Positions 40,964-51,441 of a stretch of 64,000 nucleotides of DNA are shown here, piece after piece. The notes under the pieces are model-generated. The model searched no databases and was not told where the DNA came from. It worked only from the letters and a program-made list of their open reading frames with translations. The stretch's first letter is position 1; each line of letters begins with the position of its first letter. The stretch comes from Sugiyamaella lignohabitans. Taxonomy: Eukaryota; Ascomycota; Dipodascomycetes; Dipodascales; Trichomonascaceae. The position numbers were made by a program, and so were the translations under genes. The stretch is taken from positions 558,001-622,000 of the forward strand of contig NC_031671.1 of assembly GCF_001640025.1 (NCBI RefSeq), read 5' to 3'.

Positions 40964-43588
40964 TTAGTATACGGGAGCATGGTAGAACACGCGGACGTCT
41001 TGGAGGAACCGTTTGCCCATGCGGAGTTTGACGGCCTCGCGGGCCAGTTCTTTGTAGCGGCCGGTGAGACGCCCGATGATTTCGTTGAGCCCGCGGTCCC
41101 AGGAGTCGTTTCGGGGCCGTACTCGCAGGACGGTTTGCCGGAAAAACGCACTGACAAACGCGAGGATGACGAGCGCGAACGGCCGGTACTGGCGCACTTT
41201 GCGTCGGTAGTCGTTGGAAACTCCGTAGAAGAACGCCATCAGTGGATACATGTTATCTATGTGTTTGGCAAACGAGGCTGACAGCCATAGGTCCATGATG
41301 GCTTGTTTGTATATTCTGTTCTCTTCAGGATCGTGTTCGAGCTCATCGACTGCTTGGAGGAGGTAGTCAATAAACTCAAACCGTCTCTTACGTAGCTTTT
41401 CTTCAAATCCGTTGTTCTTAAACTCGTTTTCATACTCTTGAAGAAACAGGACATTAACAAACGAGTCTCGCAGAATATCTCTGTACGTCTCAAACAGAGC
41501 CGTATTGCCCTGTGCTATTCCAAGTAAGTCGGCTTGACCTGTTTTCGATACAATTGGCAGAATATCAAATTCGGCTATGGAACATGCCACTACGAGATAC
41601 GATGCCAGAACCAGCTCAGTCGGGTTATGTGTCGACTTGTCACTGGCAATCTTGTCTCTGAAAGCAGTCAGTGAATTGTGAAAGTACATGCGTTTAGGAA
41701 CTGTTTGAAGAGCGCTAGAATCACCCAGACCGGGGAGTTTCTCAAGAATATTGGCTGAAAACGCACACATACAGTCACGTACTAGTTTGGATCCGATGGC
41801 TACTTGAAAACCATTGGTTCGCCACATGTCAACTATCGATGGAACACCTAATGAACACACTCGTGAAGCATGCCGTAGGAAAAAATCCAGATAGTATACC
41901 TCATTCGAGCTGATATGTGGTGCCATTCGAACTCCTTTCAAAAGAGCACTTGGTATTGGCAGCAGTTGAACAGCTGTACCTCTACCAGCTAGAAAACGGT
42001 CTACATCGTATGAGGACGTTTCTGACGAGATGACGGTTTCATATTCTTCGGCTGTTCTATCGTTGTTGCTCACACGGTCGTAGTCACTGACGCCTGCACC
42101 AGGTAAAATATTAGGATTGGCTGCCACAACAGCGGATTCTGTTACAGACAGGGAAAGTGCTTGAAGCTTATCGAGATCGTTTGCAAAAGCCCGGAAATAC
42201 GAGTTCTGAGTATTGGGACTCACTGCCCTGTGGTTATAGTGTCGATGATAGTATGTAGCCTGGCTGTCATTGTGGCTGTCACTGATACTTCCAGTGATAT
42301 TGTTATTGATACTTCCAGTGCTGTTGTTACTGATATTGTCACTGTTATGGATACTGTCACTGACCGTGTAATTATCATTGTGACTCACACTGTAACTGCC
42401 ATTGCTAGTATAGTTATCAGTGTAGCTGTGATTGTGGTCTTGAGTCCGACTCTCGTGTGCCTGCACCTGATTATAACCATGATTGTAAGTCGAATTATTA
42501 ACATCGTTATCGTTATAACCTCGAGAATCCATCTCCATATCAGCATCAGCACCGGCAACAACATTCACAGCAGAACCCGTGTCTTCGGTCGCACCAGTAA
42601 ACACAGGAATCTGACCACTGTTCAATCCAGATCCTGCCAAAATACTCTCATAGCTCATCCCAACCATATCTTCTGTTCTCTGTTGAGGACTCAAATCACT
42701 ATCAAGTGGTTGTAAGTCCATAGCATCAAACACATGACTTCCGGGTCCACTGTCTTGACTATTAAACGGAGTCATCCCAGTCTTTTCTCCTCCAAATCCC
42801 GTGTACAGACTGTTATCCAGTAACAGACTCTCTACACCACTGGTCGGCGAAATACTCGACTCGCTGACTTCCCCACTACCGCCTCCAGGGCTGCTTCCAC
42901 TGCCACTTCGACTCGCCAGGCCACCACTCTCACTCGACCTCGCACTCTGAATTATCCCTACCCCTCCACCAACATTTCCACTGTCGCTTCCATTTACACT
43001 TCCACTTCCACTTGCACCACTAGCACTTCCACTAGTACTGCCATTTCGAATGACATAACCATCTCCAGTCTTGGGAGACACAGTCTCCACTGTATGAACA
43101 CAGCCAGTCTCACGAGTCCCTGGACAACCAACAACTCCAGATCCTGACCTTTCCGTCAGAACTCCACTCTCTGACGACGCAAAATTATCCACAATCACAA
43201 ACTTCTCCTTTCTAGCCCGGGAACGAGGCTTAACAGGCGGAACTGCCTTGTATTCACACACCCTGTTTGTCGCTATACAGTACTCACACGACGGTTTATC
43301 CTCGCTACACTGTTTCATTTCGTTAGTAAACGGGTCTGTGCCTCTGGCGGCTGGGGCAATGCCCCAGACCCCGTTGCTATCCTCGCTTAGCGAGAATAGA
43401 TCCACTGGTTGGCCAGAATTCTGGAGCATGTCGACCTCATGAGTTTGTCAGACTGAACTGATAAGACTCTTCCACACGCAAATAAATTGCTGAAACATCT
43501 CTTTACAAACCTTTATTCGTAGCCTCTTACACGAGACACACCCCAGCCGCGATTTTTTCCTAACAGTACGTTTTTCTGGTTCTGTCAT
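40964..43588 (-). CDS. Zn2Cys6 transcription factor, Fungal_trans_2 type
   Basis: Two exons, 43511-43588 (26 codons) and 40964-43309, encode about 807 aa. The intron (201 nt, GTTTGT donor, TACTAAC branch, CAG acceptor) contains a GFE left arm. It splits the DNA-binding domain: exon 1 ends GCVSCKRLRIK and exon 2 starts CSEDKPSCEYC. Together they give the standard C-x2-C-x6-C-x6-C-x2-C-x6-C cluster. A basic linker (KPRSRARK) follows. Next is a long Ser/Gly/Asn-rich region with repeated NNS/DSH runs (about residues 100-450), then a helical regulatory domain typical of this family. The target genes are unknown. Without the first exon the reading frame seems to begin in repeat-derived codons and half the zinc cluster is missing. 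Confidence 0.92.
43339..43400 (+). repeat. GFE left arm inside the zinc-cluster intron
   Basis: L arm with tip TGCCTCTGGCGG, first hairpin GGGGC-AAT-GCCCC and second hairpin CCTCGC-TTA-GCGAG. It lies in the intron 43310-43510, close to the acceptor. Confidence 0.92.
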
Positions 43589-44070
43589 TTGGCTAAAGTC
43601 GTGAACCTAGTTTCGATGGCTGGCGATCCTGATGCGCCACTCTTTCACAAACAAACCGTTCAAACTGCCTTTGACTCACTATTCAGATCAAACTCTTTGA
43701 ACCAAAAACGACCCCGTCGTTTCTGCTCTTCCAATACTAAAAAAGAAAAAAAAAACCGTCAATGGTTTCGGATTGTTTTTAAGACGTCGATATCCTGCCA
43801 GCAGATGCCCTTCAAGCATGTCACATCTCGCATCTCCATCTGCAGTTGAATCAGGCAGTGCGCATACGGCGTCGCTCATAGCCCCGACGCACCCCGACCT
43901 GCTCTCTCCACTGCCCACTCACCCACTTCGCCAACTTTAACTCTCCCCTCCCCACTCTCCTCCTCCAACCAACCAATCTCACATACTCTTTTTGGTCCAC
44001 TTCTACACTCGCCAGTTCGACCGCATCAATCTCCGGACCCTGCAGGACCCTGCGTCGCCGGCGGGGGTTG
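43589..44070. other. Intergenic, promoter of the Zn2Cys6 gene
   Basis: Contains an A run and a CT-rich stretch (43890-43980). No gene seen. Confidence 0.45.
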
Positions 44071-44209
44071 TGCCTCCGGCGGCTGGGGCTCTGCCCCAGA
44101 CCCCGTGGCTCCTGCTTCGCAGGAGTTTGCCAGGACCGTCGACGGAACCGACTCGAGCGCAGCGAGAGGAGCCACGGGGTCTGGGGCGGAGCCCCAGCCG
44201 CCGGAGGCA
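44071..44209 (+). repeat. Complete GFE
   Basis: 139 bp, near consensus, with core GCCAGGACCGTCGACGGAAC. The flanks extend the palindrome (GGGGGTTG on the left, CCACAACCCCC on the right). It ends 47 nt from the eIF3l stop. Confidence 0.96.
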
Positions 44210-44255
44210 CCACAACCCCCGCACAGAATGTGTGTGCACTGGTGTATTAAAAGAA

Positions 44256-46001
44256 CTATTTAGCAGCTACAGGAGCAGACGAGGAGGTAGAAGGAGCGGG
44301 GGTGGAGTCCTTTTTGGTGTTGTTGGTGTCTTTTTTGGGCCGGTTGTGTTGTTTCTTGGACTTGTCGTGCTGCTGGTCTTGTTTGCTGTCGGGGTTGGCA
44401 ATGAACTCTTGGGCAGTGTAGTTCTTGAGGGTGTTGCGGATGAACCAATCGGCGAACTTGCGGCCGTCTTTAGACTCGGCGATGTGGATGAGATCGTTGT
44501 CAAGGGCGATGTCGATTTCAGACACGTTGACACTTTCGCCATCCAGAAGAGCACCCTCAGTCCACTTGGTTTGCTTGTTCTTGATCTTGAACGACACAAG
44601 AGCACTTCGTAGCAGCTCGACATCGGTCTCAAGGAACCCAGAAAGCTTGCGGATGTCCATGGTAGCATACAGGTTAAGGTAGTTTTTCAGGGTGTAGCCG
44701 AGATTAGCGGTCTTGACGGTCTCAAGGAAGATCTTGAGATGGTGTTGAAGAGGCTCGACATTGTACTCGGGGTGTTCAAAGTCAGGAGGGGTAGGAGAAA
44801 TGAACTTGGGAGCAGCAAATACAAACAACTCTTCAAAAGTCTTGAGAGCATCGGGACCACCGCGGTTCATCTTGGAAAGTTGCTCTCCGTACTTCTCACG
44901 CATGCCAGTGTGAATAATATCGTCTAATCTGGTGGGACACAGAGCAACACAGATGGCCAGAAGTGCGTACATCTGGTCCGACTTCTTGTTGACATTGTCG
45001 AATTGAGCGTTACGGTTGATGTTCTTAGTACGGGAAATGAACACAAGAATGTGCGAAAACGATTTAATAGCGTCAGCATATCGTCTAAGCATCAAGTAAC
45101 AGAATCCAACATAGTAGTAAGTGGTGTAATGAGCACCAGTGACACGAGACAAAAGTGCCCGTTTATTCAATTGGACGTCTTCAAGAGTCTTAAGAGCAAG
45201 TGCGTAATCTCCCAAAAGAGTGTGAACACGTAGTAATCCAATTAAACTGAAGTAACCCAGGGTGTTGTAAAGAGGTTTGGATCCAAAAGGACCTGCCACT
45301 TGAGTAGCATCTTGGCCGTTCTTAGTGGCTTTTAATTGAGCAGTGATGTTGGCTTTACCAGCAAGCGAGTAAAGAACATTGAGAACGGGATATGCTCCCC
45401 ATACACCCACGTTCTTCTCCAACAGCTCCAAATCCGCTTGAGAAGCATTACCCTTTTTAATGAGTCTGGATCGGAAAATCGAGAACGAGTTGAACTGGTA
45501 GATGAACTCGTCAATCATGTCCCAACACCATTGAGTGGGCAGTTCAATATCAGTAGGAGTCTCCGAATTGATAATGAAATCAAATAATGTACAGTAGTTG
45601 TGGTACGAATCGAGTCTCTGTTCGATAGTAGGTTGTCCCTTGGCATATAAATGACGGTAATACAGTTCCTTGTAGAATAACAGGAATGTTTGGTCGTTGT
45701 TGACAATAGGAGCCACTGCCAATTCGGGCGATGGCCAAGGAAGGTTCTTGTAGAACTTCTCAGTAAGCTTGCGGAACGAGTTGTCGTAACACGACAGTAA
45801 CTCATAAACATTCTTCTCATGTAAACACTTTTGGAAGTAAAGAATGAATTCCTTAATGGCCTCGGGAACATACGCCGCCTTTCTAGCTGCCTCCATCAAC
45901 GCCTCCTGTTGTCGCAACAGAGCAGCTTCATCATAGACATGTTCGCCAACCGCGATTGTCTCGTTGCCAGCTTCGAAATCGTCGTACTCGTAATCTTCCA
46001 T
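44256..46001 (-). CDS. Translation initiation factor eIF3 subunit L
   Basis: About 581 aa. It begins MEDYEYDDFEAG and contains eIF3l hallmarks in order: IKEFILYFQKCLHEKNVYEL, FYKELYYRHLYAKGQPTIEQ, LPTQWCWDMIDEFIYQF, VLNVLYSLAGK, LGYFSLIGLLRVHTLLGDY and YYYVGFCYLMLRRYADAIK. The C-terminus carries the PCI-like region and then a Lys/Thr/Ser/Pro-rich tail. eIF3l is a core subunit of the full eIF3 complex, which binds the 40S ribosome. Saccharomyces has lost it, so its presence indicates a lineage that keeps the larger eIF3. The reading frame stays open upstream to 46058 but without an ATG, so the ATG at 46001 is used. A GFE follows the stop by 47 nt. Confidence 0.93.
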   Translation of the reverse strand: MEDYEYDDFEAGNETIAVGEHVYDEAALLRQQEALMEAARKAAYVPEAIKEFILYFQKCLHEKNVYELLSCYDNSFRKLTEKFYKNLPWPSPELAVAPIVNNDQTFLLFYKELYYRHLYAKGQPTIEQRLDSYHNYCTLFDFIINSETPTDIELPTQWCWDMIDEFIYQFNSFSIFRSRLIKKGNASQADLELLEKNVGVWGAYPVLNVLYSLAGKANITAQLKATKNGQDATQVAGPFGSKPLYNTLGYFSLIGLLRVHTLLGDYALALKTLEDVQLNKRALLSRVTGAHYTTYYYVGFCYLMLRRYADAIKSFSHILVFISRTKNINRNAQFDNVNKKSDQMYALLAICVALCPTRLDDIIHTGMREKYGEQLSKMNRGGPDALKTFEELFVFAAPKFISPTPPDFEHPEYNVEPLQHHLKIFLETVKTANLGYTLKNYLNLYATMDIRKLSGFLETDVELLRSALVSFKIKNKQTKWTEGALLDGESVNVSEIDIALDNDLIHIAESKDGRKFADWFIRNTLKNYTAQEFIANPDSKQDQQHDKSKKQHNRPKKDTNNTKKDSTPAPSTSSSAPVAAK

Positions 46002-46170
46002 CTTGTGACTGCCGCGTTCACTCTCTGTTGACGTAGTCTGATCCTGTGAAATTTTCAACTCTTACACTCTCCTCTCCTGCACCCTCCCGCTGTCCATCAA
46101 GTTTTTCATGGCGCGGCGTGCGGCGTGAGGCGCAGACCCTGGCTATCACCCTGGGGTTCTGGGGGTCTTT

Positions 46171-46239
46171 TGCCTCCGGCGGCTGGGGCTCCGCCCCAGA
46201 CCCCGTGGCTCCTCTCGCTCCGCTCGAGTCGGGAGTCGG
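46171..46239 (+). repeat. GFE left arm
   Basis: L arm with CTCGCTCCGCTCGAG, preceded by GGGGTTCTGGGGG, 170 nt upstream of the eIF3l start. Confidence 0.93.
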
Positions 46240-47155
46240 GGTGTGATTATAGCTGGGTCTCAATGAGTTGCAGGTGAGGGAGGAAGAGGGAGGACAGGCG
46301 AGGACGGGTTTCCGCTTTTCGTCTGACTTGAACCCGTACTGGCTCCCCGTTTATAATTAGTAGATAGCAGAGAAGAATTATAAGCTAAATTTCATATTTG
46401 AACGAAAGGAAAATAGAATTCAAGTGGAATTGAGGCTCCTTTTTTCGCATGTAGCCTCGGAAAAACCAGACGAATGTTTTTCCGAGGCTGATCTGACTTG
46501 AGGATTTTGATATGGCTGCAGCCAGAGGAGCTTGTAAATTTAAAAAAGGTTACATATATATAGAACCACCTCTCTCATTATCTCTAGATAAAATATTGGT
46601 CATCCAGAGTCTCTCAGGGGACTTTAAGCTCTATAAAACTGTGTCAGCCAATATCGCTATATGCAATGATCCGCAATGATGTTGATCAGCTGGTGGATCT
46701 CTGAGATGAAAAAATGAAAATTTATTATTTGAAAGAAGAAAAAACTTGAGAAACTCGGATAATAATCAAAAGAGAGTTAAGTGGAAAACTGTACTACCCC
46801 TATTGATTTGTTTATGTAATTATTTCTACTACGCTGTACTACTTTTGGTGTTAAATGAGAGAACGTGACGAGCCATGTTCAAGCTGAGTAGTATCAGACC
46901 CGAGAACTACTCACAAATGCTTTATTTATGGGTCGACCAGTTACGATATCGGAGAGAAGCTTCTTTTGTTTCGAGTGAACGAACTGATCAGTTTGGCATT
47001 CAATTACGCATATCGAACTGACAACTGCTTCTAATTAAGGTGGTGTTCAGAGGCCCCATTATAGCCTTAGCAGCTCAGTATACCCCTAAATGTGTTAGAG
47101 TCATTTACAGAAACAGCCAGTTCCGTTCGTTTAAGCAGTGGCCAAACCCCCCAAG
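46240..47155. other. Intergenic between eIF3l and SNU13
   Basis: About 900 nt of mostly AT-rich DNA. Its one clear structure is a 13-bp perfect inverted repeat at 46453-46489. No supported gene. Confidence 0.45.
46453..46489. repeat. Perfect hairpin, 13-bp stem
   Basis: AGCCTCGGAAAAA at 46453-46465 and its exact complement TTTTTCCGAGGCT at 46477-46489 around an 11-nt loop. It is unrelated to the GFE arms. Confidence 0.75.
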
Positions 47156-47218
47156 CCCGACTCGAGCACAGCGAGAGGAGCCACGGGGTCTGGGGCGGAG
47201 CCCCAGCCGCCGGAGGCA
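47156..47218 (-). repeat. GFE right arm
   Basis: R arm (CGACTCGAGCACAGCGAGAGG) ending GGAGGCA, 64 nt beyond the SNU13 stop on the minus strand. Confidence 0.95.
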
Positions 47219-47281
47219 GCAGCCACCAGGACAATTTATCACTTCAGGGTCTATTAATACATATCTCAAGGGACCAGATGC

Positions 47282-47665
47282 TTAGATCAAGAGTCTCTCG
47301 ATGACGTCCTTGATGCCGTTGATTTGGTCACGGAGTTGCGAGGCGTCGTTGGAGGTGACGCTGGCAGCGATGACGGGACGAGAAACACCACAAGCACGGC
47401 CCAAGGCGATCTTAGAAGGAACAAAGACGTAAGGAACGTTCTTGTCTTCACACAACAAGGGCAAGTGGAGGACAATCTCGATAGGAGAGGCGTCGGCGGC
47501 CATGACAATGAACTCCGAGATACCACGGTTCAAGGTCTTAGTGGCCTCGTTAGCACCCTTCTTGAGTTGACGAAGGTGGGTAGCCTGTTGAACGATATCC
47601 AGAATTTGCTGGGTAACATCAGAACTGGCCAAAGGAAAGGCACGGGGGTCGGCGTTGGTAGACAT
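47282..47665 (-). CDS. Snu13, 15.5K RNA-binding protein of U4 snRNP and box C/D snoRNPs
   Basis: 127 aa, the same size as yeast Snu13 (126 aa). This L7Ae-family protein binds the K-turn of U4 snRNA and box C/D snoRNAs such as U3, in the nucleus and nucleolus. The RNA-binding block is [19 protein letters not shown], followed by [31 protein letters not shown] and [16 protein letters not shown], all very close to the family consensus. No intron in the coding region. Nhp2 is the closest relative but has a longer N-terminal extension. Confidence 0.97.
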   Translation of the reverse strand: MSTNADPRAFPLASSDVTQQILDIVQQATHLRQLKKGANEATKTLNRGISEFIVMAADASPIEIVLHLPLLCEDKNVPYVFVPSKIALGRACGVSRPVIAASVTSNDASQLRDQINGIKDVIERLLI

Positions 47666-47939
47666 TTTTTAAGATGTTCGTGTGAAAAGTTTTTCTTTCA
47701 AATGTGGTGGTTGGTGTATGAGTGATAAAATAATGCAAAGAGGTTCCTTGCAGCACTAGCTCGCCTCCTTTTAAATAAAAAAGAATATAATAAGAATAAT
47801 TAAAAGGCCAGAGATTCGCAGCGAGAAAAAAAAATCAAGAGTAACTTCTGCAAACCCGCAGATCATGAAATATTAAAAAAAATTCAGCCATGCATCCAGG
47901 ACCCTACGTGCGGCTCACGGCATCCGGGGCTGGGGGGTC
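47666..47939. promoter_or_regulatory. SNU13 promoter region
   Basis: A/T-rich, with poly-A tracts at about 47826 and 47875. Nothing else seen. Confidence 0.4.
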
Positions 47940-48008
47940 TGCCTCCGGCGGCTGGGGCTCCGCCCCAGACCCTGGTTGTGCTCGCTTCGCGAGCGACTGG
48001 GACCATCG
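47940..48008 (+). repeat. GFE left arm
   Basis: L arm with hairpin GCTCGC-TTC-GCGAGC and core piece GACTGGGACCATCGGCG, preceded by GGGGCTGGGGGG. Confidence 0.94.
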
Positions 48009-48261
48009 GCGGGTGGGTTGGTTTAGGGAGGGGGATAGGGGGAATTGCGAGGGGTGAGGGAATTCATGGAGGTTTTGGCGGGTGGCGCTGTAAGAGCATA
48101 ATTCCGAGATTATGCTGTTATAGAGGTAACGCTAACTCCCACCTAGCTCGCCCAATTCAAGGTTACTTGAACTTCTGACAAGTGTTTTACTCTTTAAATG
48201 GAGATTTACATTCAATAGCCTTATTTTCAAAGTGCTACTGCCATAAAACCAGAAAATGAGA

Positions 48262-48292
48262 TGGGGTCAAAACCCCAGGGGTAAATGACCCC
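48262..48292. repeat. Twin small hairpins
   Basis: TGGGGT-CAAA-ACCCCA is followed at once by GGGGT-AAATG-ACCCC. They are AT-looped, unlike the GFE hairpins, and lie between the two GFE arms at 47940 and 48447. Confidence 0.7.
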
Positions 48293-48446
48293 GTTAAGAC
48301 AATATTCTATATTTGTGTGTACGACCGGGGTTCAGGGCCTCCTCCCGGCAACTGGGCCCTCCTTCAAGACCCCCTCGTCCCCCTCCCCCTTCCCCTTCCC
48401 CTCAAACCCACTCAACCCATCTCCCAATCCGCTGGCAACCCCCACC

Positions 48447-48502
48447 CGCTCGCGAAGCGAGCACAACCAGGGTCTGGGGCGGAGCCCCAGCCGCCGGAGG
48501 CA
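48447..48502 (-). repeat. GFE right arm
   Basis: R arm with hairpin GCTCGC-GAA-GCGAGC, the complement of the L arm at 47940. The two form a foldback spanning about 560 nt. Its tip faces the TMEM135-like gene. Confidence 0.94.
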
Positions 48503-48663
48503 GACGCCGGGTCGCAAATGTGGGGTGCATCAGAGAACCTCGGCCTGGTCTGCGAAGATCGCGCGATTTCGTTTGTTGAGTTGGCCGGATCCAGGGTTTA
48601 GGCTTGCTTCTGGAGTTTGTGAATTGTGAGAGAAGCCAGGAGAGTTTGGGATTTCGCTGAGAA

Positions 48664-50376
48664 ATGGATTCTTCCGCGAGATTGACTGCGTATACGATCC
48701 GGTACGTTCTTTCGCCGAGAGAGTATCGGAAACTGGTTGCGAGATTGAATACAAATGTGACACGAATTTTGCCTGCTCCAGAGAAGATTGATGCGTCTGC
48801 TGTGAGGTCGGGTGACGGGGTTCAGTCGATTGTACGGTCTCAATCAAGACTTTTTGCTGCTTCGTACGGTTTATTAGGACTGATTAATGCCTTTATTCTT
48901 AAACGAAGGGGACTTAATATCCCTGCTTTGCGAATAGCCACTTCGTTAACTGCTATCTCGGGTATATATAAAGTCCTTTATCGCGTTCTGACACTTCTTT
49001 TACAACGAACAGGCATTTTACCTCGTCATGGACTTTCTGCTAAGACGACAGGTTCATCTACAAAGTCTCGAGTAGACAGTTCTCCGTCTCCTGGCACCAC
49101 TGATGATCCTGAATCGACTTGTTCGGATGCTGGATATCTTGATAACAGCTATAAAATCACCAAACTGCTTGTTCGAGCAGGATACTTCACAAAGAGAACA
49201 CTCAAGAAAACTAAACATCTGCCGCCTCTTCTACCTGCTTTGTTAAGTGGATTAGTAGCAGGCTCGGCATTCGCGCTTTTCCCTGAATCTGCTCAGGGAT
49301 ATGCTGCTATCTACCTATCAACTCGCACTCTCGAGTTTGTATACAACTATCTTGATGATATGGGATATTTGGAGTTCAAACCCCGTATTCTCAAGTCTTG
49401 GGCTATATTCCCATTTGCGTTCAGTCAGCTCTTTTACACGTTTATTTTCCATCCTGACGCTTGTCCTAATATCTTCAGACGGATAATGTTGCGACTGTCT
49501 GATGGATATATCCCTACAAAACCCACTGGCTATCCCATTGACCGGCCATGGCCCAACCCTGACCAGGTTGTCGACGGCATTGCTACTATTGCTCGAGCCA
49601 GGTACCCGAAATTCGTCAGTCCCATTCTATTCCCCAATCTCGATACTACAGTACCTGGTCTTGAATCTGCTGAACCTGTGCTCTCATTAGCCCATCCCGC
49701 TATGAGTACCTTGACTGGAGCATTAAGCCATCCTACTCAACCCTCGGAGTTCCGCACTTATACTGAACTTGTTCTCAGCAAGTACTCGTCTATCTATAAA
49801 TACGTCTTTGGAGCGTATGTAGTACTTGGTCTGTTGAAATGGAGAGCCCACTCAAAAGCTTCTTCAAAGACATCTGAAAAGAACAAGCTATCTTCTACTG
49901 ACAAAGCAAGCAAGAAAGCTGCTCCTTCACTTCCCGGAATCCTGTTGTCATCAGTTGCCAACACCGCTCGAACCACCACTTTTATTGTCATGACGGCTGC
50001 CTCGTCGTGGTATGGTATCGGTCTCAGTCAACAAGTTCTCAATAACAAGTTTATTCCCGTGCTTCGATTCCGAATCATCGGGTTCCTGGCCGGTCTATGG
50101 GCCTTTGCTGACCAAGTCAACGGCCGTGCAAGATACATGTTCGCAGTCCGACTTGCTCTCCGCTCGCAATGGAATGTCCTCAGCAAAGACCGCCGTTATG
50201 CCCCTCTCCTGAAAAATGGTGCTGCCGCTCTCTTTGCCCTCTCCTTTGCCGTTCTCATGGCCATCTTCGACCTGTCCCCCAAATCCATCCCCGGCCCCTC
50301 ACTCCGCAAGACTCTCAACTGGATCAAAACAAACCAGTACACCGACGTCACCGCGGAAAAGGAAAAGGATATATAA
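48664..50376 (+). CDS. TMEM135-like multi-pass membrane protein
   Basis: An intronless 570-residue protein with several hydrophobic segments (about residues 65-110, 180-205, 250-275, 375-395, 420-445, 460-480 and 525-545). It has a charged Ser/Lys-rich loop near 400-420. The block WAIFPFAFSQLFYTFIFHPDACP followed by a downstream YIP is typical of fungal relatives of TMEM135, a protein of peroxisomal and mitochondrial membranes linked to lipid handling and mitochondrial shape. There is no cleavable signal peptide. The family link is from motif layout only, and the specific role in yeast is unknown. A GFE right arm lies upstream and a left arm 42 nt after the stop. Confidence 0.7.
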   Translation: MDSSARLTAYTIRYVLSPREYRKLVARLNTNVTRILPAPEKIDASAVRSGDGVQSIVRSQSRLFAASYGLLGLINAFILKRRGLNIPALRIATSLTAISGIYKVLYRVLTLLLQRTGILPRHGLSAKTTGSSTKSRVDSSPSPGTTDDPESTCSDAGYLDNSYKITKLLVRAGYFTKRTLKKTKHLPPLLPALLSGLVAGSAFALFPESAQGYAAIYLSTRTLEFVYNYLDDMGYLEFKPRILKSWAIFPFAFSQLFYTFIFHPDACPNIFRRIMLRLSDGYIPTKPTGYPIDRPWPNPDQVVDGIATIARARYPKFVSPILFPNLDTTVPGLESAEPVLSLAHPAMSTLTGALSHPTQPSEFRTYTELVLSKYSSIYKYVFGAYVVLGLLKWRAHSKASSKTSEKNKLSSTDKASKKAAPSLPGILLSSVANTARTTTFIVMTAASSWYGIGLSQQVLNNKFIPVLRFRIIGFLAGLWAFADQVNGRARYMFAVRLALRSQWNVLSKDRRYAPLLKNGAAALFALSFAVLMAIFDLSPKSIPGPSLRKTLNWIKTNQYTDVTAEKEKDI

Positions 50377-50417
50377 TTAATATATACCATTCTTGCACTC
50401 GGTTTCTGCTGGAGTTG

Positions 50418-50486
50418 TGCCTCCGGCGGCTGGGGCTCCGCCCCAAACCCCGTAGCTCCTCTCGCTTCGCTCGAGTCGAGCGTCGG
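50418..50486 (+). repeat. GFE left arm
   Basis: L arm (CCCCAAACCCCGTAGCTCC variant) with CTCGCTTCGCTCGAG, 42 nt after the stop of the TMEM135-like gene. Confidence 0.93.
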
Positions 50487-50925
50487 GCATGCCAGTAGGT
50501 TCGGGGTGACGCTGAGATGAAAATCTCCTGGGTGCATTACCTCAAAGGAAATTGAGAGATATCTGTCTGATCTGTCCATTTGTTCATATATAATCCAGAG
50601 AATTCTCCATCAAAATACATGATCTCTTATTGGAACCTTTGAACAGTCAATGCGGTATTAACCTATAATCGAGCTATTATCGAGCAAGTCGATCTAACCA
50701 GAAGTTCGTATATTCATGGGAACTCTCAGCTCGTCTGATCAGTACCATTATCGAGCTAACGAGGTGACTCGAACCAGAGAATTGTGTCAAATGCCAAGAA
50801 CTTCCGAAGTCTCTGTCAGACCATTCGTAACCCTTAACCCAATGACCCCAACAGGTGAGGGAATATTAACGTCTATTCAGCTTCTCACTCTTTATTTTAG
50901 ATGCAAACTTTTCGGGAGTGGTATG
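50487..50925. other. Intergenic, no gene seen
   Basis: AT-rich with repeated ATCGAGC motifs near 50670-50755. No supported gene. Confidence 0.4.
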
Positions 50926-50983
50926 TGCCTCCGGCGGCGGGCTCTGCCCCAGACCCCGTTGCTCCTGCTTCGCAGGAGACTTG
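50926..50983 (+). repeat. GFE left arm, damaged tip
   Basis: Three or more bases are lost between the tip and first hairpin (CCGGCGGCGGGCTCTGCCCC); CTCCTGC-TTC-GCAGGAG is intact. Confidence 0.9.
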
Positions 50984-51175
50984 CTCGCAGTAGCTCCTAT
51001 TTAATGTTTTATTGCCAAATTCACCTCTCGCTGACAGCTCCTCAACATTTGTGGCTCCTTTCGGGAAAGTTTTGCTTTCCGGATGTTGAGTTTCTACATA
51101 ATTCGCTGTTATAATGCTGTCGTTTGAAATCCATCAGCGATATTGGGACCTGTCTTCTTGATTCTTCCCGCCATG

Positions 51176-51233
51176 TCTCTCCTGCGAGGCAGGAGCTACA
51201 GGGTCTGGGGCAGAGCCCCAGCCACCGGATGCA
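51176..51233 (-). repeat. GFE right arm
   Basis: R arm with CTCCTGC-GAG-GCAGGAG and tip CCACCGGATGCA. Together with the arm at 50926 it brackets about 190 nt of unrelated DNA, like an element whose core has been replaced. Confidence 0.88.
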
Positions 51234-51433
51234 CGACCCGACCCCAGGTTCGTGTCTCATGGCCTATCATCCCTGCATATCCCTGCATATGCGAGATAAT
51301 GCAGGGTTTGTTTACACCCGAAGTCGGCCATGCGGCTGCCATCGAGAAAGGCTGTGAAGTTATGGGGAAGTCCGCGTGACAAGGAACGTCAAGTTTATGG
51401 GGGCTGTGAGTTTGGGCCTGTGGGTGGGAGGTC

Positions 51434-51441
51434 TATATAAG
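51434..51441 (+). promoter_or_regulatory. TATA box of the 401-residue orphan gene
   Basis: TATATAAG, followed by a long T-rich leader of about 285 nt before the first ATG at 51727. Confidence 0.55.

Noticed and set aside
42161..42715. 184-codon plus-strand frame rich in Ile/Val/Thr
   Set aside because: Antisense to the Asn/Ser-rich repeat region of the Zn2Cys6 gene; its composition mirrors that repeat.
44256..46058. Proteasome subunit Rpn3 as identity of the 581-residue protein, and a start at 46058
   Set aside because: The blocks KEFILYFQKC, FYKELYYRHLYAK and LPTQW are eIF3l hallmarks. The codon at 46058 is TTG, and the first ATG is at 46001.
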